64,000 nucleotides of DNA from Achromobacter sp. MYb9 (GCF_002975275.1 NZ_PCOQ01000022.1:41230-105229); one strand, 5' to 3'. Positions 46,082-56,356 are shown, counted from the first letter of the stretch. The notes: generated from the sequence alone by a model not told the origin. A program made the numbers and translations.

Positions 46082-47041
46082 ATGAAACTCAAGCATTGGA
46101 TTACCGCCCTGACCGTCGCCGTCGCCGCGGTCGGCACCGTGGGTTCCGCACAGGCCCAGCAGTTCTTCCGCATCGGCACGGGAGGCACCGCCGGCACGTA
46201 CTACCCGATCGGCGGCATCATCGGCAACGCGGTTTCGCAGCCCGGCAAGCTCATCGCCACGGCGGTGGCCTCCAACGGCTCGGTGGCCAACATCAACGGC
46301 ATCATCGGCGGCTCGTTCGAAGCGGGTTTCACACAATCCGACGTTGCGTACTGGGCCTATAGCGGCACCGGCACCTTCGAAGGCAAGCCTAAGGCCCAAG
46401 ACCTGCGCCTGATTTCCACTCTGTACCCGGAGAGCATCCACCTGGTGACGCGCAAGGGCGCGGGCATCAAGAGCGTGGCCGATCTGAAGGGCAAGCGCGT
46501 GTCCATGGACGAGCCGGGCTCCGGCACGCTGGTCGACGTGCGCCTGATCCTGGGCGCCTACGGCATGACCGACAAGGACATCAAGGCCGAATACCTGAAA
46601 CCCAACCAGGCGGGCGACAAACTCAAAGACGGCGGACTGGACGCGTTCTTCTTCGTGGGCGGGGCGCCGGCCGGCGCCATCGCCGAATTGGCGTCCACGG
46701 GCAACATCGAACTGGTCCCGCTGGTGGGCCCCGAGATCGACGCGCTGCGCGCCAAGCAGGAGTTCTTCACGCCCGACGTCATTACCGCCAACACCTACCA
46801 GAACCTGCCGGAAGTGAAGACCATTTCGGTCAACGCGCAGATGGTCACGTCGGCCAAGATCCCCGACCAGACGGTCTATGACGTCACCAAGGCGCTGTAC
46901 AGCGACGCCACGCGCAAGACGCTGGATTCGGGCCACGCCAAGGGCAAGCTCATCACCCGCGACAACGCCATCAAGGGCGCGGGCATCCCTTTCCATCCGG
47001 GCGCCGAGAAGTTCTACAAGGAAATCGGCTTGCTGAAGTAG
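46082..47041 (+). CDS. TAXI-family TRAP transporter binding protein
   Basis: A 319-residue periplasmic receptor of the TAXI group. Signal peptide at about 1-25 (GSAQAQQFF), followed by the signature RIGTGGTAGTYYPIGG and SGSVANINGI-type ligand loops. GGAG lies 8 nt before the ATG. Partner of the fused permease 218 bp downstream. Ligands of this group include glutamate and other carboxylates; none can be chosen here. Confidence 0.93.
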   Translation: MKLKHWITALTVAVAAVGTVGSAQAQQFFRIGTGGTAGTYYPIGGIIGNAVSQPGKLIATAVASNGSVANINGIIGGSFEAGFTQSDVAYWAYSGTGTFEGKPKAQDLRLISTLYPESIHLVTRKGAGIKSVADLKGKRVSMDEPGSGTLVDVRLILGAYGMTDKDIKAEYLKPNQAGDKLKDGGLDAFFFVGGAPAGAIAELASTGNIELVPLVGPEIDALRAKQEFFTPDVITANTYQNLPEVKTISVNAQMVTSAKIPDQTVYDVTKALYSDATRKTLDSGHAKGKLITRDNAIKGAGIPFHPGAEKFYKEIGLLK

Positions 47042-47047
47042 GCCCCC

Positions 47048-47231
47048 CCTAGCGCCTTCGGCGCCTCCCCCAGGGGCGCCGCAGCGGACCGGCAAAGCCG
47101 GCTCCGCGCGGCCCGGATTGGTGGCGGCGGTGTTGTGCGAAGGGGTGGTTCTTGGCTGCAAGGGCCGGAAATGCATCTACCTGCGGCGTGTTTGCGCCGC
47201 GCTTGAGTAGGGCCGCCATGAGCGGCCCTGC
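47048..47231. repeat. Hairpin-rich extragenic repeat region
   Basis: Several compact hairpins follow the receptor stop: GCGCC-TTC-GGCGC, CCGGC-AAA-GCCGG, GCGGCG/CGCCGC and GGGCCGC-CATGA-GCGGCCC at about 47210-47228. The first is of the type found many times in Burkholderiales genomes near gene ends. The group may modulate the ratio of receptor to permease mRNA. Confidence 0.55.
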
Positions 47232-47259
47232 TTGCTGAATCATCCTGAGAATCACGGCG

Positions 47260-49284
47260 ATGGAAATAGACCACGAGAAAACCCAGAAGCTGGCGGAGAA
47301 GTACGACTCCGAGATCCGCTTCCGGCCGCTGGACAAGACGGCGACCTGGATCGTGTCGGGCCTGCTTGTCACGCTGTCGCTGTTTCATTACTACACGGCC
47401 GGCTTCGGCCTGCTGCGCGAAGCCACGCACCGGGGCGTGCACCTGGCGTTCGTGCTGAGCCTGATCTTCCTGGTGTTCGGCTTTTCAAAGTCGCACTACC
47501 AGCGCGAGCCGAAATCCACCTGGTTTTCGCCCGGCGGAATTCCGCTGTACGACTGGGTCATCGCCATCGCGCTGGCTTTGTCGGTGCTGTACATCCCCTA
47601 CATATTCGAAGACCTGGCGTTCCGCGTCGGCAATCCAATGCCGATGGACGTCTTCATGGGATCGATCCTTTTGATCGGCCTGTTGGAAGCCACGCGCCGC
47701 GCCATGGGTTGGCCGTTGCCCATCATCGCGCTCGTCTTTATGGCCTACGCGATGTTCGGGCCCTACTTCCCAGGCTTGCTCAAGCATGCGGGCAACACCT
47801 GGCCGCAGATCGTCAACCACATGTATCTGACGAGCCAGGGCGTGTACGGCGTGGCGGTGGGCGTGGTGGCCACCTACGTGTTCCACTTCGTGTTGTTCGG
47901 CGTGCTGGCCACCCGCATCGGGTTGGGCCAGCTGTTCCTGGATGTGGCCTCCACCGTGGCCGGCCGCTATGCCGGCGGCCCCGCCAAGGTGTCCGTGTTC
48001 GGTTCGGCCATGTTCGGCATGCTGTCGGGCTCGTCGGTCGCCAACGCGGTGACCGTGGGGTCGCTGACGATTCCCGCGATGATCCGGGTCGGATATCCGC
48101 GGCACTTCGCGGCGGGCGTTGAAGCAGCAAGCAGCACAGGCGGGCAGATCACGCCCCCGATCATGGGGGCCGCGGCGTTCCTGATGATCGAGTTCCTGGG
48201 CATCCCGTATCAGCAGATCGCCATCGCCGGCATCTTCCCGGCCTTCCTGTATTTCTTTGGCATGTTCATGCAGGTGCACTTCGAAGCCAAACGCGAAGGC
48301 CTGCGCGGCCTCACGGCCGAAGAGATGCCCAAGCTCAAGCAGTCGTTCAAGATGCGCTGGCCGACGCTGATCCCGCTGTTCCTGCTGGTCGGCGTGTTGG
48401 CCAGCGGCCGCACGCCGTATCTGGCGGCGTTCGCGGGCATCACCGGCTGCATTCTGGTCGGTCTGCTGAACCCGTACCAGCGCCTGCGCTGGCGCGACCT
48501 GTACGAAGCCTTCGAGACCGGCGCCAAATACGCGCTGGCGGTGGGCGCGGCGGCCGGCGCGGTGGGCATCGTGATCGGGGTGGTGACCTTGACCGGCGTA
48601 GGCTTCAAGATCTCGTACATCGTGATCTCGGCCTCGCAGGCGATGGCCAGCGGCGCGGCCATGTTCATTCCCGACGCCATGGCCAATATGCAGACGCTGA
48701 CGCTGTTGGCCGCGCTGATCATGACGGGCATCGTCTGCATCTTGATGGGCTGCGGCGTGCCGACCACCGCAAACTATCTGATCATGGTCGCCGTAGCCGC
48801 GCCCACGCTGGTGCAGCTGGGGGTGCAGCCGATCGCGGCGCACTTCTTCGTGTTCTATTTCGGCATCCTGGCCGACATCACGCCACCGGTTGCGCTTGCG
48901 GCCTACGCGGCGGCGGGCATGGCAGGCAGCGATCCCTTCAAGACAGGCAACACGGCGTTCAGGCTGGGCATCACAAAACTGATCGTGCCGTTCGTGTTCG
49001 TGTTTTCGCCGTCGCTGCTGATTTCGGTCCAGGGCTTCACCTGGTACGACTTCTTCGTGACGCTCGCCGGCTGCATGGTCGGGCTGGTGCTGCTGTCGGC
49101 GGCGTTCTCGCGCTACATGCTGGTGGGCATGAAAAGCTGGGAACGGTGGCTGTGCACCCTGGGCGCGCTGCTTACGATCATCCCGGGCCTGACCACCGGC
49201 CTGATCGGACTGGCCATCTGCATCCCCGTCTTCATCCGGCAGTTGGCGGAACTGAAGCTGGAGACCGCGGCCAAAGCGGCCTGA
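47260..49284 (+). CDS. Fused TRAP transporter permease (DctQM)
   Basis: A 674-residue permease in which the small (DctQ-like) and large (DctM-like) subunits are fused, as is usual in TAXI systems. About 17 membrane segments. Large-subunit signatures are SGSSVANAVTVGSLTIPAMIR, EAASSTGGQITPPIMGAAAF and ILADITPPVALAAYAAAGMA. Short cytoplasmic N-terminus. Terminator immediately downstream. Confidence 0.93.
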   Translation: MEIDHEKTQKLAEKYDSEIRFRPLDKTATWIVSGLLVTLSLFHYYTAGFGLLREATHRGVHLAFVLSLIFLVFGFSKSHYQREPKSTWFSPGGIPLYDWVIAIALALSVLYIPYIFEDLAFRVGNPMPMDVFMGSILLIGLLEATRRAMGWPLPIIALVFMAYAMFGPYFPGLLKHAGNTWPQIVNHMYLTSQGVYGVAVGVVATYVFHFVLFGVLATRIGLGQLFLDVASTVAGRYAGGPAKVSVFGSAMFGMLSGSSVANAVTVGSLTIPAMIRVGYPRHFAAGVEAASSTGGQITPPIMGAAAFLMIEFLGIPYQQIAIAGIFPAFLYFFGMFMQVHFEAKREGLRGLTAEEMPKLKQSFKMRWPTLIPLFLLVGVLASGRTPYLAAFAGITGCILVGLLNPYQRLRWRDLYEAFETGAKYALAVGAAAGAVGIVIGVVTLTGVGFKISYIVISASQAMASGAAMFIPDAMANMQTLTLLAALIMTGIVCILMGCGVPTTANYLIMVAVAAPTLVQLGVQPIAAHFFVFYFGILADITPPVALAAYAAAGMAGSDPFKTGNTAFRLGITKLIVPFVFVFSPSLLISVQGFTWYDFFVTLAGCMVGLVLLSAAFSRYMLVGMKSWERWLCTLGALLTIIPGLTTGLIGLAICIPVFIRQLAELKLETAAKAA

Positions 49285-49300
49285 CCTGAAAGGCGTGAAA

Positions 49301-49338
49301 AATAAAAGGGGCGGACTGCGGTCCGCCCCTTTTTATTT
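49301..49338 (+). terminator. Intrinsic terminator after TRAP permease
   Basis: A 13-bp perfect stem (arms 49304-49316 and 49321-49333, TGCG loop), followed by a T-rich run; the A-rich left flank could let it work from the other strand too. Confidence 0.9.
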
Positions 49339-49525
49339 CGCCGAATCCCGTATTTTGGCAGCAAATCCCGGCAAAATAGGGGCCTGTATCCACAGGGTGA
49401 CGACATACAACATTCCGCCTTTCCGCCGGTTGCCCGGCTAAATAAATCAGCGTAAAGTAAAATTCATGTTTGCTGGTCTGCCGATCTGCGGGCCGACTGT
49501 GCAAACAGGCACAAAACTGCGCCAT

Positions 49526-49984
49526 ATGTTCGATATCCTGGTTTATCTGTTCGAGAATTACTACACGCCGCAAGCCTGTCCTGCGGCCGATGTGCTCGCT
49601 AAGCGGCTTGCCGCCGCCGGTTTCGAGCACGAAGACATCGACGACGCCCTCGGCTGGCTGTACGGTTTGGCCGAGACCACGGAACGATGCGTCGACCTCG
49701 CTCAGGCTCCCACCTCGGGAACCCGGATCTACACCGACAACGAATACAGCCAGCTCGGCACCGAATCCATCGGCTTCATCGCCTTCCTGGAATCGGCCGG
49801 CGTGTTGCCGGCGCCGTTGCGCGAAATCGTCATCGACCGGGGCCTGGCTTCGCCGGAAACGCCCGTGCCGCTGTCCAAGATCAAGATCATCGCCCTCATG
49901 GTTCTCTGGAGCCAGGAAGCCGAGATCGACAACCTGGTCCTGGAAGAGCTGCTGGACGAAGAAGGCGTGCGGTTGCTGCATTGA
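49526..49984 (+). CDS. smg: Smg family protein (DUF494)
   Basis: A 152-residue acidic protein with the characteristic DUF494 start [13 protein letters not shown] and a C-terminal [16 protein letters not shown]. Smg is usually found between dprA and a topoisomerase gene; here dprA is absent upstream while a topoisomerase III gene is 3.6 kb away. Function not established. Start at ATG 49526 because it gives the family N-terminus. Confidence 0.9.
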   Translation: MFDILVYLFENYYTPQACPAADVLAKRLAAAGFEHEDIDDALGWLYGLAETTERCVDLAQAPTSGTRIYTDNEYSQLGTESIGFIAFLESAGVLPAPLREIVIDRGLASPETPVPLSKIKIIALMVLWSQEAEIDNLVLEELLDEEGVRLLH

Positions 49985-50030
49985 TGATCCTGCGCCGGGG
50001 CCCCATGCATTGGGGCCCGTTGCCGTTGCT

Positions 50031-50909
50031 GTGACCTACGTAGGCCGATTCGCCCCCAGCCCAAGCGGCCCGCTCCATGCGGGTTCACTTGTGGCTGCGC
50101 TGGCCAGTTGGCTGGATGCGCGCGCCCACGGCGGGCGCTGGCTGTTGCGCATGGAAGACGTAGACGTGCCCCGCACCGTGCCGGGCGCCGCCGACACCAT
50201 CATGGCGCAGCTGGACGCGCTGGGCCTGCATTGGGACGGCGGCATCATGTGGCAGTCCCAGCGCAACGCGGCCTATCAGGCGGCTTTCGATACATTGGCT
50301 GCGCGCGGCCTGGTCTATGGCTGCGGCTGCACGCGCCGCGAAATCGCCGATTCGGCCTTGCGCGGCCAGACCCTGCCCGGCGCGGACGGCGAACGCCCGT
50401 ACCCCGGCACCTGCCGCCACGGTTTGCCGGAAGGCCGCCAGGCGCGCGCCTGGCGCCTGCGCATTCCCGCTGGCGTCGAACACTTTGAAGATCGGTGGCT
50501 GGGACCGCAAGCGCAGGATGTGGCGCAGGCGGTGGGCGACTTCGCCTTGCGACGCGCCGATGGGCTATGGGCCTATCAGCTTGCGGTGGTGGTGGACGAC
50601 GCCGAACAGGGCGTGACGGACGTGGTGCGCGGGGCCGACCTGCTCAGTTCCACGGCGCGCCAACGCGTGCTGGGGCGGCTACTGGGCCTGCCCCCCGTGC
50701 GCTACCTGCACGTGCCGCTGATTCTGGACCCCGCCAGCGGCCTGAAGCTGTCCAAGCAGAACGGGGCCCCCGCCATCGACATGCAAGCGCCCCTGGAGGC
50801 GCTGCAGCGCGCCTGGCGCGCCTTGGGATTTGCCGCCATGCCTGCCAGCGCCGACCGCGGCCAGTTCCTGCGCGAAGCCACCGCGCACTGGGCGCGGCGC
50901 TTTCCCTGA
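50031..50909 (+). CDS. gluQ: Glutamyl-Q tRNA(Asp) synthetase
   Basis: A 292-residue GlxRS-like enzyme lacking an anticodon-binding domain, which attaches glutamate to queuosine of tRNA-Asp. [14 protein letters not shown] carries the HIGH-type motif and LKLSKQN the KMSKS-type. Zinc ligands are in [10 protein letters not shown] and [11 protein letters not shown] start at 50031, 46 nt after smg, with no strong ribosome-binding site; start moderately certain. Confidence 0.93.
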   Translation: MTYVGRFAPSPSGPLHAGSLVAALASWLDARAHGGRWLLRMEDVDVPRTVPGAADTIMAQLDALGLHWDGGIMWQSQRNAAYQAAFDTLAARGLVYGCGCTRREIADSALRGQTLPGADGERPYPGTCRHGLPEGRQARAWRLRIPAGVEHFEDRWLGPQAQDVAQAVGDFALRRADGLWAYQLAVVVDDAEQGVTDVVRGADLLSSTARQRVLGRLLGLPPVRYLHVPLILDPASGLKLSKQNGAPAIDMQAPLEALQRAWRALGFAAMPASADRGQFLREATAHWARRFP

Positions 50910-50922
50910 ACCGACCCGGCGG

Positions 50923-53553
50923 CTATAGCGGCTGCAAGTCCGCGCCCAGCATCCGCACCAGCAGGGCCTCGCCGTTGTCGCCCACGCGCAGCTCGCCGTA
51001 GCGGGCAACCTCGTAGCGCTTGGCTTCGCCTTCCGGGAAGAACCACGCATTGGTCACGATACGCACGCCGCGGTCGCGAACGCGGTAGCGCAACGGCACC
51101 TCGGTATCCGCATGCGGATGCACATCGGGCTGAATGCGCAACGGCGTCGCGACCCCGCGCGCGTCGGTCCGAAGCATCACGTAGCCGTCGGGCTCGAAGC
51201 CCGGCAGGGTTTCGTCGTCGACCGGGCGGTCGCCGCCCAGCCGCAGGCGCGTGATGTCGCGGCTGGCCGCGAAGTCCAGCGCCATGTAGTCGCCCTGCAT
51301 CAGCGAGCGCGGGTCCACCGGCGCCAGTTCCAGGATGACGACCTTGCCCGAGGCCAGCAGCTTTTCACGCTGCCAGATGCCGCCATTGGCCACCACCAGC
51401 ACCAGCGCCAGGCCGCCCAGGATGGCCAGCGTGCGCCAGCGCAACGGCGCCGAAACCGGCGGCAGCGGGGCACGCCGGTCGGGCGATTGGGTGCGCATCA
51501 GCCGCGGCACCAGCCAGACCAGGCCGCGCAAGACGAACAGCAGCAAGGCGCCGCCGCCCAACCACAGCGCCTTTTGCAGCAGCGGCACATCCAGTTGGTA
51601 GTAGTACACGCCCAGGTAGGCCAGCAGACTCATCACGCCGAAGACGACCAGGCGCAGCTGGTTCAACCCAAAGCCCAGCAGCAGCCAGGCCAGCGCGAAA
51701 CCCACGCCCGGGCTGGGCAGCCAGAAGCCGGCCAGGATCAGCAGCGCGATCGGCACGCCCCAGGTAACGCCGGCCGTCAACACATGACGGCGGGGCCAAA
51801 GCACCGCCATCGCCGCCGCGGCCGGCAGCAACGCGCCAGCCGTGACGAACAGGGCGCCCTGCGGATTCAGTTGCCACATGGCGGGCAGATGCAGGGCAGA
51901 GATCCCGCCCGCCAGCCACACCATGCCCTGCACCGACAGCAGGAGGGCCCAGGCCAGCGGCTGCAGCGCATGGTCTCGCTTGGCGCCGCCGCGATGGCTC
52001 ATGATCAGGATCACGGCGGTGGCCCAGGCGCCGATCACGGCGATGGGCAGCCAGACGACGCTGGACAAGGCGGGATCGAAATCCAGCCATGCCTCCAGCA
52101 GGTCGTCGCGCATGAGCTGGGGGGACAAGCCGCGCCAGATCAGGCTGGCGCCGGCCCCCGCGATCAGCAGGCCGGACAGGAAACGCAGGATCACATCGGG
52201 GCCCAGCACATAGATGGCCGTGGCCATCAGCAGCACGAACACGCAAGCGCTGGTGAACGAGGTGGAATCGGACAAACCGTAAATGATCAGCAACTGCCCG
52301 GCGAAAGCCATGGCCGTGCCGCATTGCCGCCAGAAGGGGCCCGCGTCGCTGCGCAGCACCGCAACGCCGGCCCCGCACAGGACCAGCCCGGCCACCAGCG
52401 CGCCTTCTTCGGACGTGACGATGCCCGAGAAGCCCACGAAAACCAGCAGCAGCAGCGTGGCCAGCCAGGCGCTCAGGCCCAGCAGGCATTGCACGTACCA
52501 GGGGGGCTCGGCGTGCGGCGCGGCGGCGGGCGCCAACTGCGCCACGGGCGCGCCCGAATCGGCGGGCTCCACGGCATTGCCGGCCGATGCCGAAGCCGGC
52601 TCGGCGTCGGCGGCGGCGGGCCCTGCCGCGCGAGGTTCGGCCGCCAGCTTGCGCAGCCAGCGCGCCGCCAGCACAGCTTCGGCCATCAGCAAGGCCGCCA
52701 GCGGCAGCGCGGCCCACACGCCGGGCTCCAGGCGCAGCAGCCATTCACCAACGAATCGCAGCGACACGCAGATGACGCCAGCGGCCAGCATGGCCAGGAT
52801 GACCAGGTCGCGCCGGACCCGCTGATAATAAAAGCCTAGCCCCGCTGTCACGGCGAGCCACGCAATGCCGCTGAACCCTTGCTCGCGGCCGAAGAAAAAG
52901 CCGACGAACATCAGGGCCATGACCAGCGCGCTGATGACCAGGGCCGCCAGGATGCGCGGGCCGATCAGCGTGCTGGCGCGCCAGCGGTGCGCGGCGAGCT
53001 CCCAGCCCAGCAGCAACACCAGGTTCAGCGCCGCCATGACAAGGCTGACAGTGTCCGATCCGCCAAACACCGACAGCCACGAGAACATCCGTTCGCCCAG
53101 CCACAACGTGGCCGCCACGTTCAGTACCAGTACCCACAGCAACCACACCGCCTGGCTGGCCGCAGCCAGTGCCCACGGCAGCAGCAAGACCGCCCACCAG
53201 GCGAACAATTCCCAGGTATCGGCGCCAGTCTGGTAAGTTTGGCCTAATAACGCGAGCAAGGCGCCGAGCAAAATGCCGGCCAAAGCCAGAAGCGCGCCAG
53301 GGATGCTGCGCCGTACGCCGGGGGTGCCCCGAAGGCGCAATCCGGCCCAGGCGGCAGCCAGCGCGGAAACCACCAGCAGGCCTTGCGTGCCGGCGAAGCG
53401 CTGCACTTTTGTCATGTCCTGCCAGTTGGCGGCCACCCAGCAAATCGCAGCGCTGCCAAGCAGTAAAACGCCTAGCCAAAGGGTGCTTCGCGCCAGGAAT
53501 TGGCGCCAAGCGTGCAGTTCGGATCCCGCTTGTCTTTCAGTGCCGACTTGCAT
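50923..53553 (-). CDS. DUF2157-DUF4401-GDYXXLXY membrane fusion
   Basis: An 876-residue integral membrane protein with more than 20 hydrophobic segments. The N-terminal part resembles DUF2157 (AAICWVAANWQDM, LLGQTYQTGAD). The middle resembles DUF4401 (about 350-680). The C-terminal periplasmic-type domain has the signature QGDYMALDF of the GDYXXLXY family (about 730-870). An Ala/Pro-rich linker near 310-345 separates the first two. These three domains are often separate adjacent genes, so this is a fusion. Function unknown. Divergent from topB. Confidence 0.85.
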   Translation of the reverse strand: MQVGTERQAGSELHAWRQFLARSTLWLGVLLLGSAAICWVAANWQDMTKVQRFAGTQGLLVVSALAAAWAGLRLRGTPGVRRSIPGALLALAGILLGALLALLGQTYQTGADTWELFAWWAVLLLPWALAAASQAVWLLWVLVLNVAATLWLGERMFSWLSVFGGSDTVSLVMAALNLVLLLGWELAAHRWRASTLIGPRILAALVISALVMALMFVGFFFGREQGFSGIAWLAVTAGLGFYYQRVRRDLVILAMLAAGVICVSLRFVGEWLLRLEPGVWAALPLAALLMAEAVLAARWLRKLAAEPRAAGPAAADAEPASASAGNAVEPADSGAPVAQLAPAAAPHAEPPWYVQCLLGLSAWLATLLLLVFVGFSGIVTSEEGALVAGLVLCGAGVAVLRSDAGPFWRQCGTAMAFAGQLLIIYGLSDSTSFTSACVFVLLMATAIYVLGPDVILRFLSGLLIAGAGASLIWRGLSPQLMRDDLLEAWLDFDPALSSVVWLPIAVIGAWATAVILIMSHRGGAKRDHALQPLAWALLLSVQGMVWLAGGISALHLPAMWQLNPQGALFVTAGALLPAAAAMAVLWPRRHVLTAGVTWGVPIALLILAGFWLPSPGVGFALAWLLLGFGLNQLRLVVFGVMSLLAYLGVYYYQLDVPLLQKALWLGGGALLLFVLRGLVWLVPRLMRTQSPDRRAPLPPVSAPLRWRTLAILGGLALVLVVANGGIWQREKLLASGKVVILELAPVDPRSLMQGDYMALDFAASRDITRLRLGGDRPVDDETLPGFEPDGYVMLRTDARGVATPLRIQPDVHPHADTEVPLRYRVRDRGVRIVTNAWFFPEGEAKRYEVARYGELRVGDNGEALLVRMLGADLQPL

Positions 53554-53615
53554 CTGGCGAATCTCCGATCTTATTATCCGCGCTACTAAGGCGGGACTAC
53601 CGCCACTGGATACAC

Positions 53616-56252
53616 ATGAATAAAACGCTGATTATTGCCGAGAAGCCCTCGGTGGCCCTTGATATATCACGCGCCTTGGGAGGCTTTGCGCGCGAGGGCG
53701 ACTATTTTGAAAGCGAACGTTACGTACTGGCGTCCAGCATCGGCCACTTGCTGAGCTTGGTCGCGCCCAACGATCCGGTCAAGGGGAAGTGGAGCTTCAC
53801 GCACCTGCCCGTGATTCCGCCGGAATTCGAACTCGGCCCCACCGACAAGAAGTCGGCCGAACGCCTGAAGCTGCTGGTCCGCCTGGCCAAGCGCAAGGAT
53901 GTGGATTCGATCATCAACGCCTGTGACGCGGGACGCGAGGGCGAACTGATCTTCCGCTACATCATTCAGTATGCGGGCGTGAAAAAACCGATCCAGCGCC
54001 TGTGGCTGCAATCGATGACGCAGGCCGCCATCCGCGAAGCCTTCGCCAACCTGCGCGACGACGTGCAGCTCAAGCCGCTGGAAGCCGCCGCCCGCTCGCG
54101 CGCCGAAGCCGACTGGCTGGTCGGCATCAACGGCACGCGCGCCATGACCGCCTTCAACAGCAAGGACGGCGGCTTCTTCAAGACGCCGGTGGGCCGCGTG
54201 CAGACGCCCACGCTGGCGATCGTGGCCGAGCGCGAAGAGCGCATCCGCCGCTTCGTGCCGCGCGACTACTGGGAAGTGCGCGCCACCTTCATCGCGGCCG
54301 CCGGCCTGTACGAAGGCCGCTGGATCGACCCGCAATTCAAGAAAGACGACCGCGACCCGGAAAAACGCGAATCGCGCCTGTGGTCGGCCGCCGCCGCGCA
54401 AAGCGTGGTGGCCGCCTGCCGCGACCAGCCGGGCAACGTCACGGAAGAATCCAAGCCGTCGACCCAGATGTCGCCGGCCCTGTACGACCTGACGTCGTTG
54501 CAGCGCGAGGCCAACGGCCGTTTCGGCTTTTCGGCCAAGACCACGCTGTCGCTGGCCCAGACCCTGTACGAACGCCACAAGGCGCTGACCTACCCGCGTA
54601 CCGATTCCCGCTACCTGCCCGAGGACTACATCACCACGGTGCAGGAAACGATGCGTGCGCTGGCCAAGGGCGGCTCGAACGCCGTGGGCGGCCTGTCGCG
54701 CCACGCGGACACCGTCGTCAGCCAGCAGTGGGTGAAGCCAAACCGCCGCATCTTCGACAACAAAAAGGTGTCGGACCACTTTGCCATCATCCCCACGCTG
54801 CAGATCCCGCATGACCTGAGCGAAGCCGAGGCCAAGCTGTACGACCTGGTGCTCAAGCGCTTCCTGGCCGTGTTCTTCCCGGCCGCCGAATACCGCGTCA
54901 CCACGCGCCTGACCGAAGTGCAGGGGCATCGCTTCCGCACCGACGGCAAGGTGCTGGTCACCCCGGGCTGGCTGGCCGTCTACGGCAAGGAAGCCCAGGG
55001 CGAAGACGCCAACCTGGTGCCGGTTGCCGATGGCGAAACCGTGCGCACGGAAGACGTCGAAGCCGTGGGCCTGTCGACCAAGCCGCCCGCCCGCTTCAAC
55101 GAAGGCACCTTGCTGTCCGCCATGGAAGGCGCCGGCAAGCTGGTGGACGACGAAGAACTGCGCGAAGCCATGTCCGAACGCGGCCTGGGCACGCCGGCCA
55201 CCCGCGCCGCCATCATCGAAGGCCTGCTGAACGAGGTGTACCTGCGCCGCGAAGGCCGCGACCTGGTGCCCACCGCCAAGGCGCGTCAGCTGATGACGCT
55301 GCTGTCCGGCCTGGACGTCACCGAACTGACGTCGCCTGAACTAACGGGCGAGTGGGAACACAAGCTCAAGCAGATCGAGCAGGGCGGCCTGGGCCGCGAG
55401 GCCTTCATGCGCGAAATCGCGCAGATGACCCAGGTGATCGTCAAGCGCGCCAAGGAATACGAGCGCGACACGGTGCCGGGCGACTACGCCACCTTGCAGA
55501 CGCCGTGCCCGAAGTGCGGCGCGGTGGTCAAGGAAAACTACCGCCGCTTCGCCTGCACGGCTTGCGATTTCTCGATCGGCAAGCACCCGGGCGGCCGCAC
55601 GTTCGAACTGCCGGAAGTCGAAGAGCTGCTGGCCAAGCGCGAGATCGGTCCGCTGCAGGGCTTCATCAGCAAGATGGGCCGGCCGTTTGCCGCCATCCTG
55701 CGCATCAGCGATGAATACAAGCTGGAATTCGACTTCGGCCAGAACGACGAGGACGACGCCGAAGCCGTGGACTTCTCGGGTCACACGCCGGTGGGTCCGT
55801 GCCCGAAATGCCAATCGCGCGTGTTCGAACACGGCATGAGCTACGTCTGCGAAAAGTCCGTGGGCCCCGAAAAGAGCTGCGACTTCCGCTCGGGCAAGGT
55901 CATCCTGCAGCAGGAAATCTCGGCCCAGCAGATGGGCAAGCTGTTGACCGATGGCCGCACCGACCTGCTGGAAGGCTTTGTGTCCAGCCGCACCAACCGC
56001 AAGTTCAAGGCGTTCCTGGTGCGCCAACCGGACGGCAAGGTCGGCTTCGAGTTCGAGCCGCGCCCCGAAAAGCCGGGCCGCGCGCCGGGCAAGACGGCGG
56101 CAAAGACGGCCACGAAGACCGCCGCGAAGAAGGCGCCGGCCAAGAAGGCCGCGGTCAAGAAGACCGCCACGAAGACCGCGACCAGAACAGCGACAAAAAC
56201 AGCCGCCAAGAAGGCCGTGAAGAAGGCCGCCCCCAAGAAAACGGCATCGTAG
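53616..56252 (+). CDS. topB: DNA topoisomerase III with zinc fingers and H1-like tail
   Basis: An 878-residue type IA topoisomerase that decatenates DNA. Toprim domain starts LIIAEKPSVALDI and contains DAGREGELIFRY. The catalytic tyrosine is Tyr326 in TYPRTDSRYLP (328 in E. coli TopB). Two C-terminal four-Cys zinc segments lie near 630-655 (CPKCG, CTAC) and 727-757 (CPKCQ, Cys pair). The last 55 residues, from about 824, are a Lys/Ala/Thr repeat (KKAPAKK type) like histone-H1 tails. ATG 53616 gives the family start; upstream open frame rejected. Confidence 0.95.
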   Translation: MNKTLIIAEKPSVALDISRALGGFAREGDYFESERYVLASSIGHLLSLVAPNDPVKGKWSFTHLPVIPPEFELGPTDKKSAERLKLLVRLAKRKDVDSIINACDAGREGELIFRYIIQYAGVKKPIQRLWLQSMTQAAIREAFANLRDDVQLKPLEAAARSRAEADWLVGINGTRAMTAFNSKDGGFFKTPVGRVQTPTLAIVAEREERIRRFVPRDYWEVRATFIAAAGLYEGRWIDPQFKKDDRDPEKRESRLWSAAAAQSVVAACRDQPGNVTEESKPSTQMSPALYDLTSLQREANGRFGFSAKTTLSLAQTLYERHKALTYPRTDSRYLPEDYITTVQETMRALAKGGSNAVGGLSRHADTVVSQQWVKPNRRIFDNKKVSDHFAIIPTLQIPHDLSEAEAKLYDLVLKRFLAVFFPAAEYRVTTRLTEVQGHRFRTDGKVLVTPGWLAVYGKEAQGEDANLVPVADGETVRTEDVEAVGLSTKPPARFNEGTLLSAMEGAGKLVDDEELREAMSERGLGTPATRAAIIEGLLNEVYLRREGRDLVPTAKARQLMTLLSGLDVTELTSPELTGEWEHKLKQIEQGGLGREAFMREIAQMTQVIVKRAKEYERDTVPGDYATLQTPCPKCGAVVKENYRRFACTACDFSIGKHPGGRTFELPEVEELLAKREIGPLQGFISKMGRPFAAILRISDEYKLEFDFGQNDEDDAEAVDFSGHTPVGPCPKCQSRVFEHGMSYVCEKSVGPEKSCDFRSGKVILQQEISAQQMGKLLTDGRTDLLEGFVSSRTNRKFKAFLVRQPDGKVGFEFEPRPEKPGRAPGKTAAKTATKTAAKKAPAKKAAVKKTATKTATRTATKTAAKKAVKKAAPKKTAS

Positions 56253-56330
56253 GCGGGTTGCGCGCAGGAGGTGCCGACAGGAATGCCGGTGCCTCTTGCG
56301 CGCAACCCAGCCCCCTTGCAGAAGCCCGTC

Positions 56331-56356
56331 AACGCCCGGACAACCCGGGCGTTTTT
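56331..56356 (+). terminator. Intrinsic terminator after topB
   Basis: A 9-bp stem (56331-56339 with 56345-56353), loop ACAAC, followed by TTTTT. Confidence 0.85.

Noticed and set aside
56089..56249. Repeated motif that might suggest a CRISPR or tandem-repeat array
   Set aside because: It is coding: in-frame Lys/Ala/Thr codons of the topoisomerase tail, without regular spacers.
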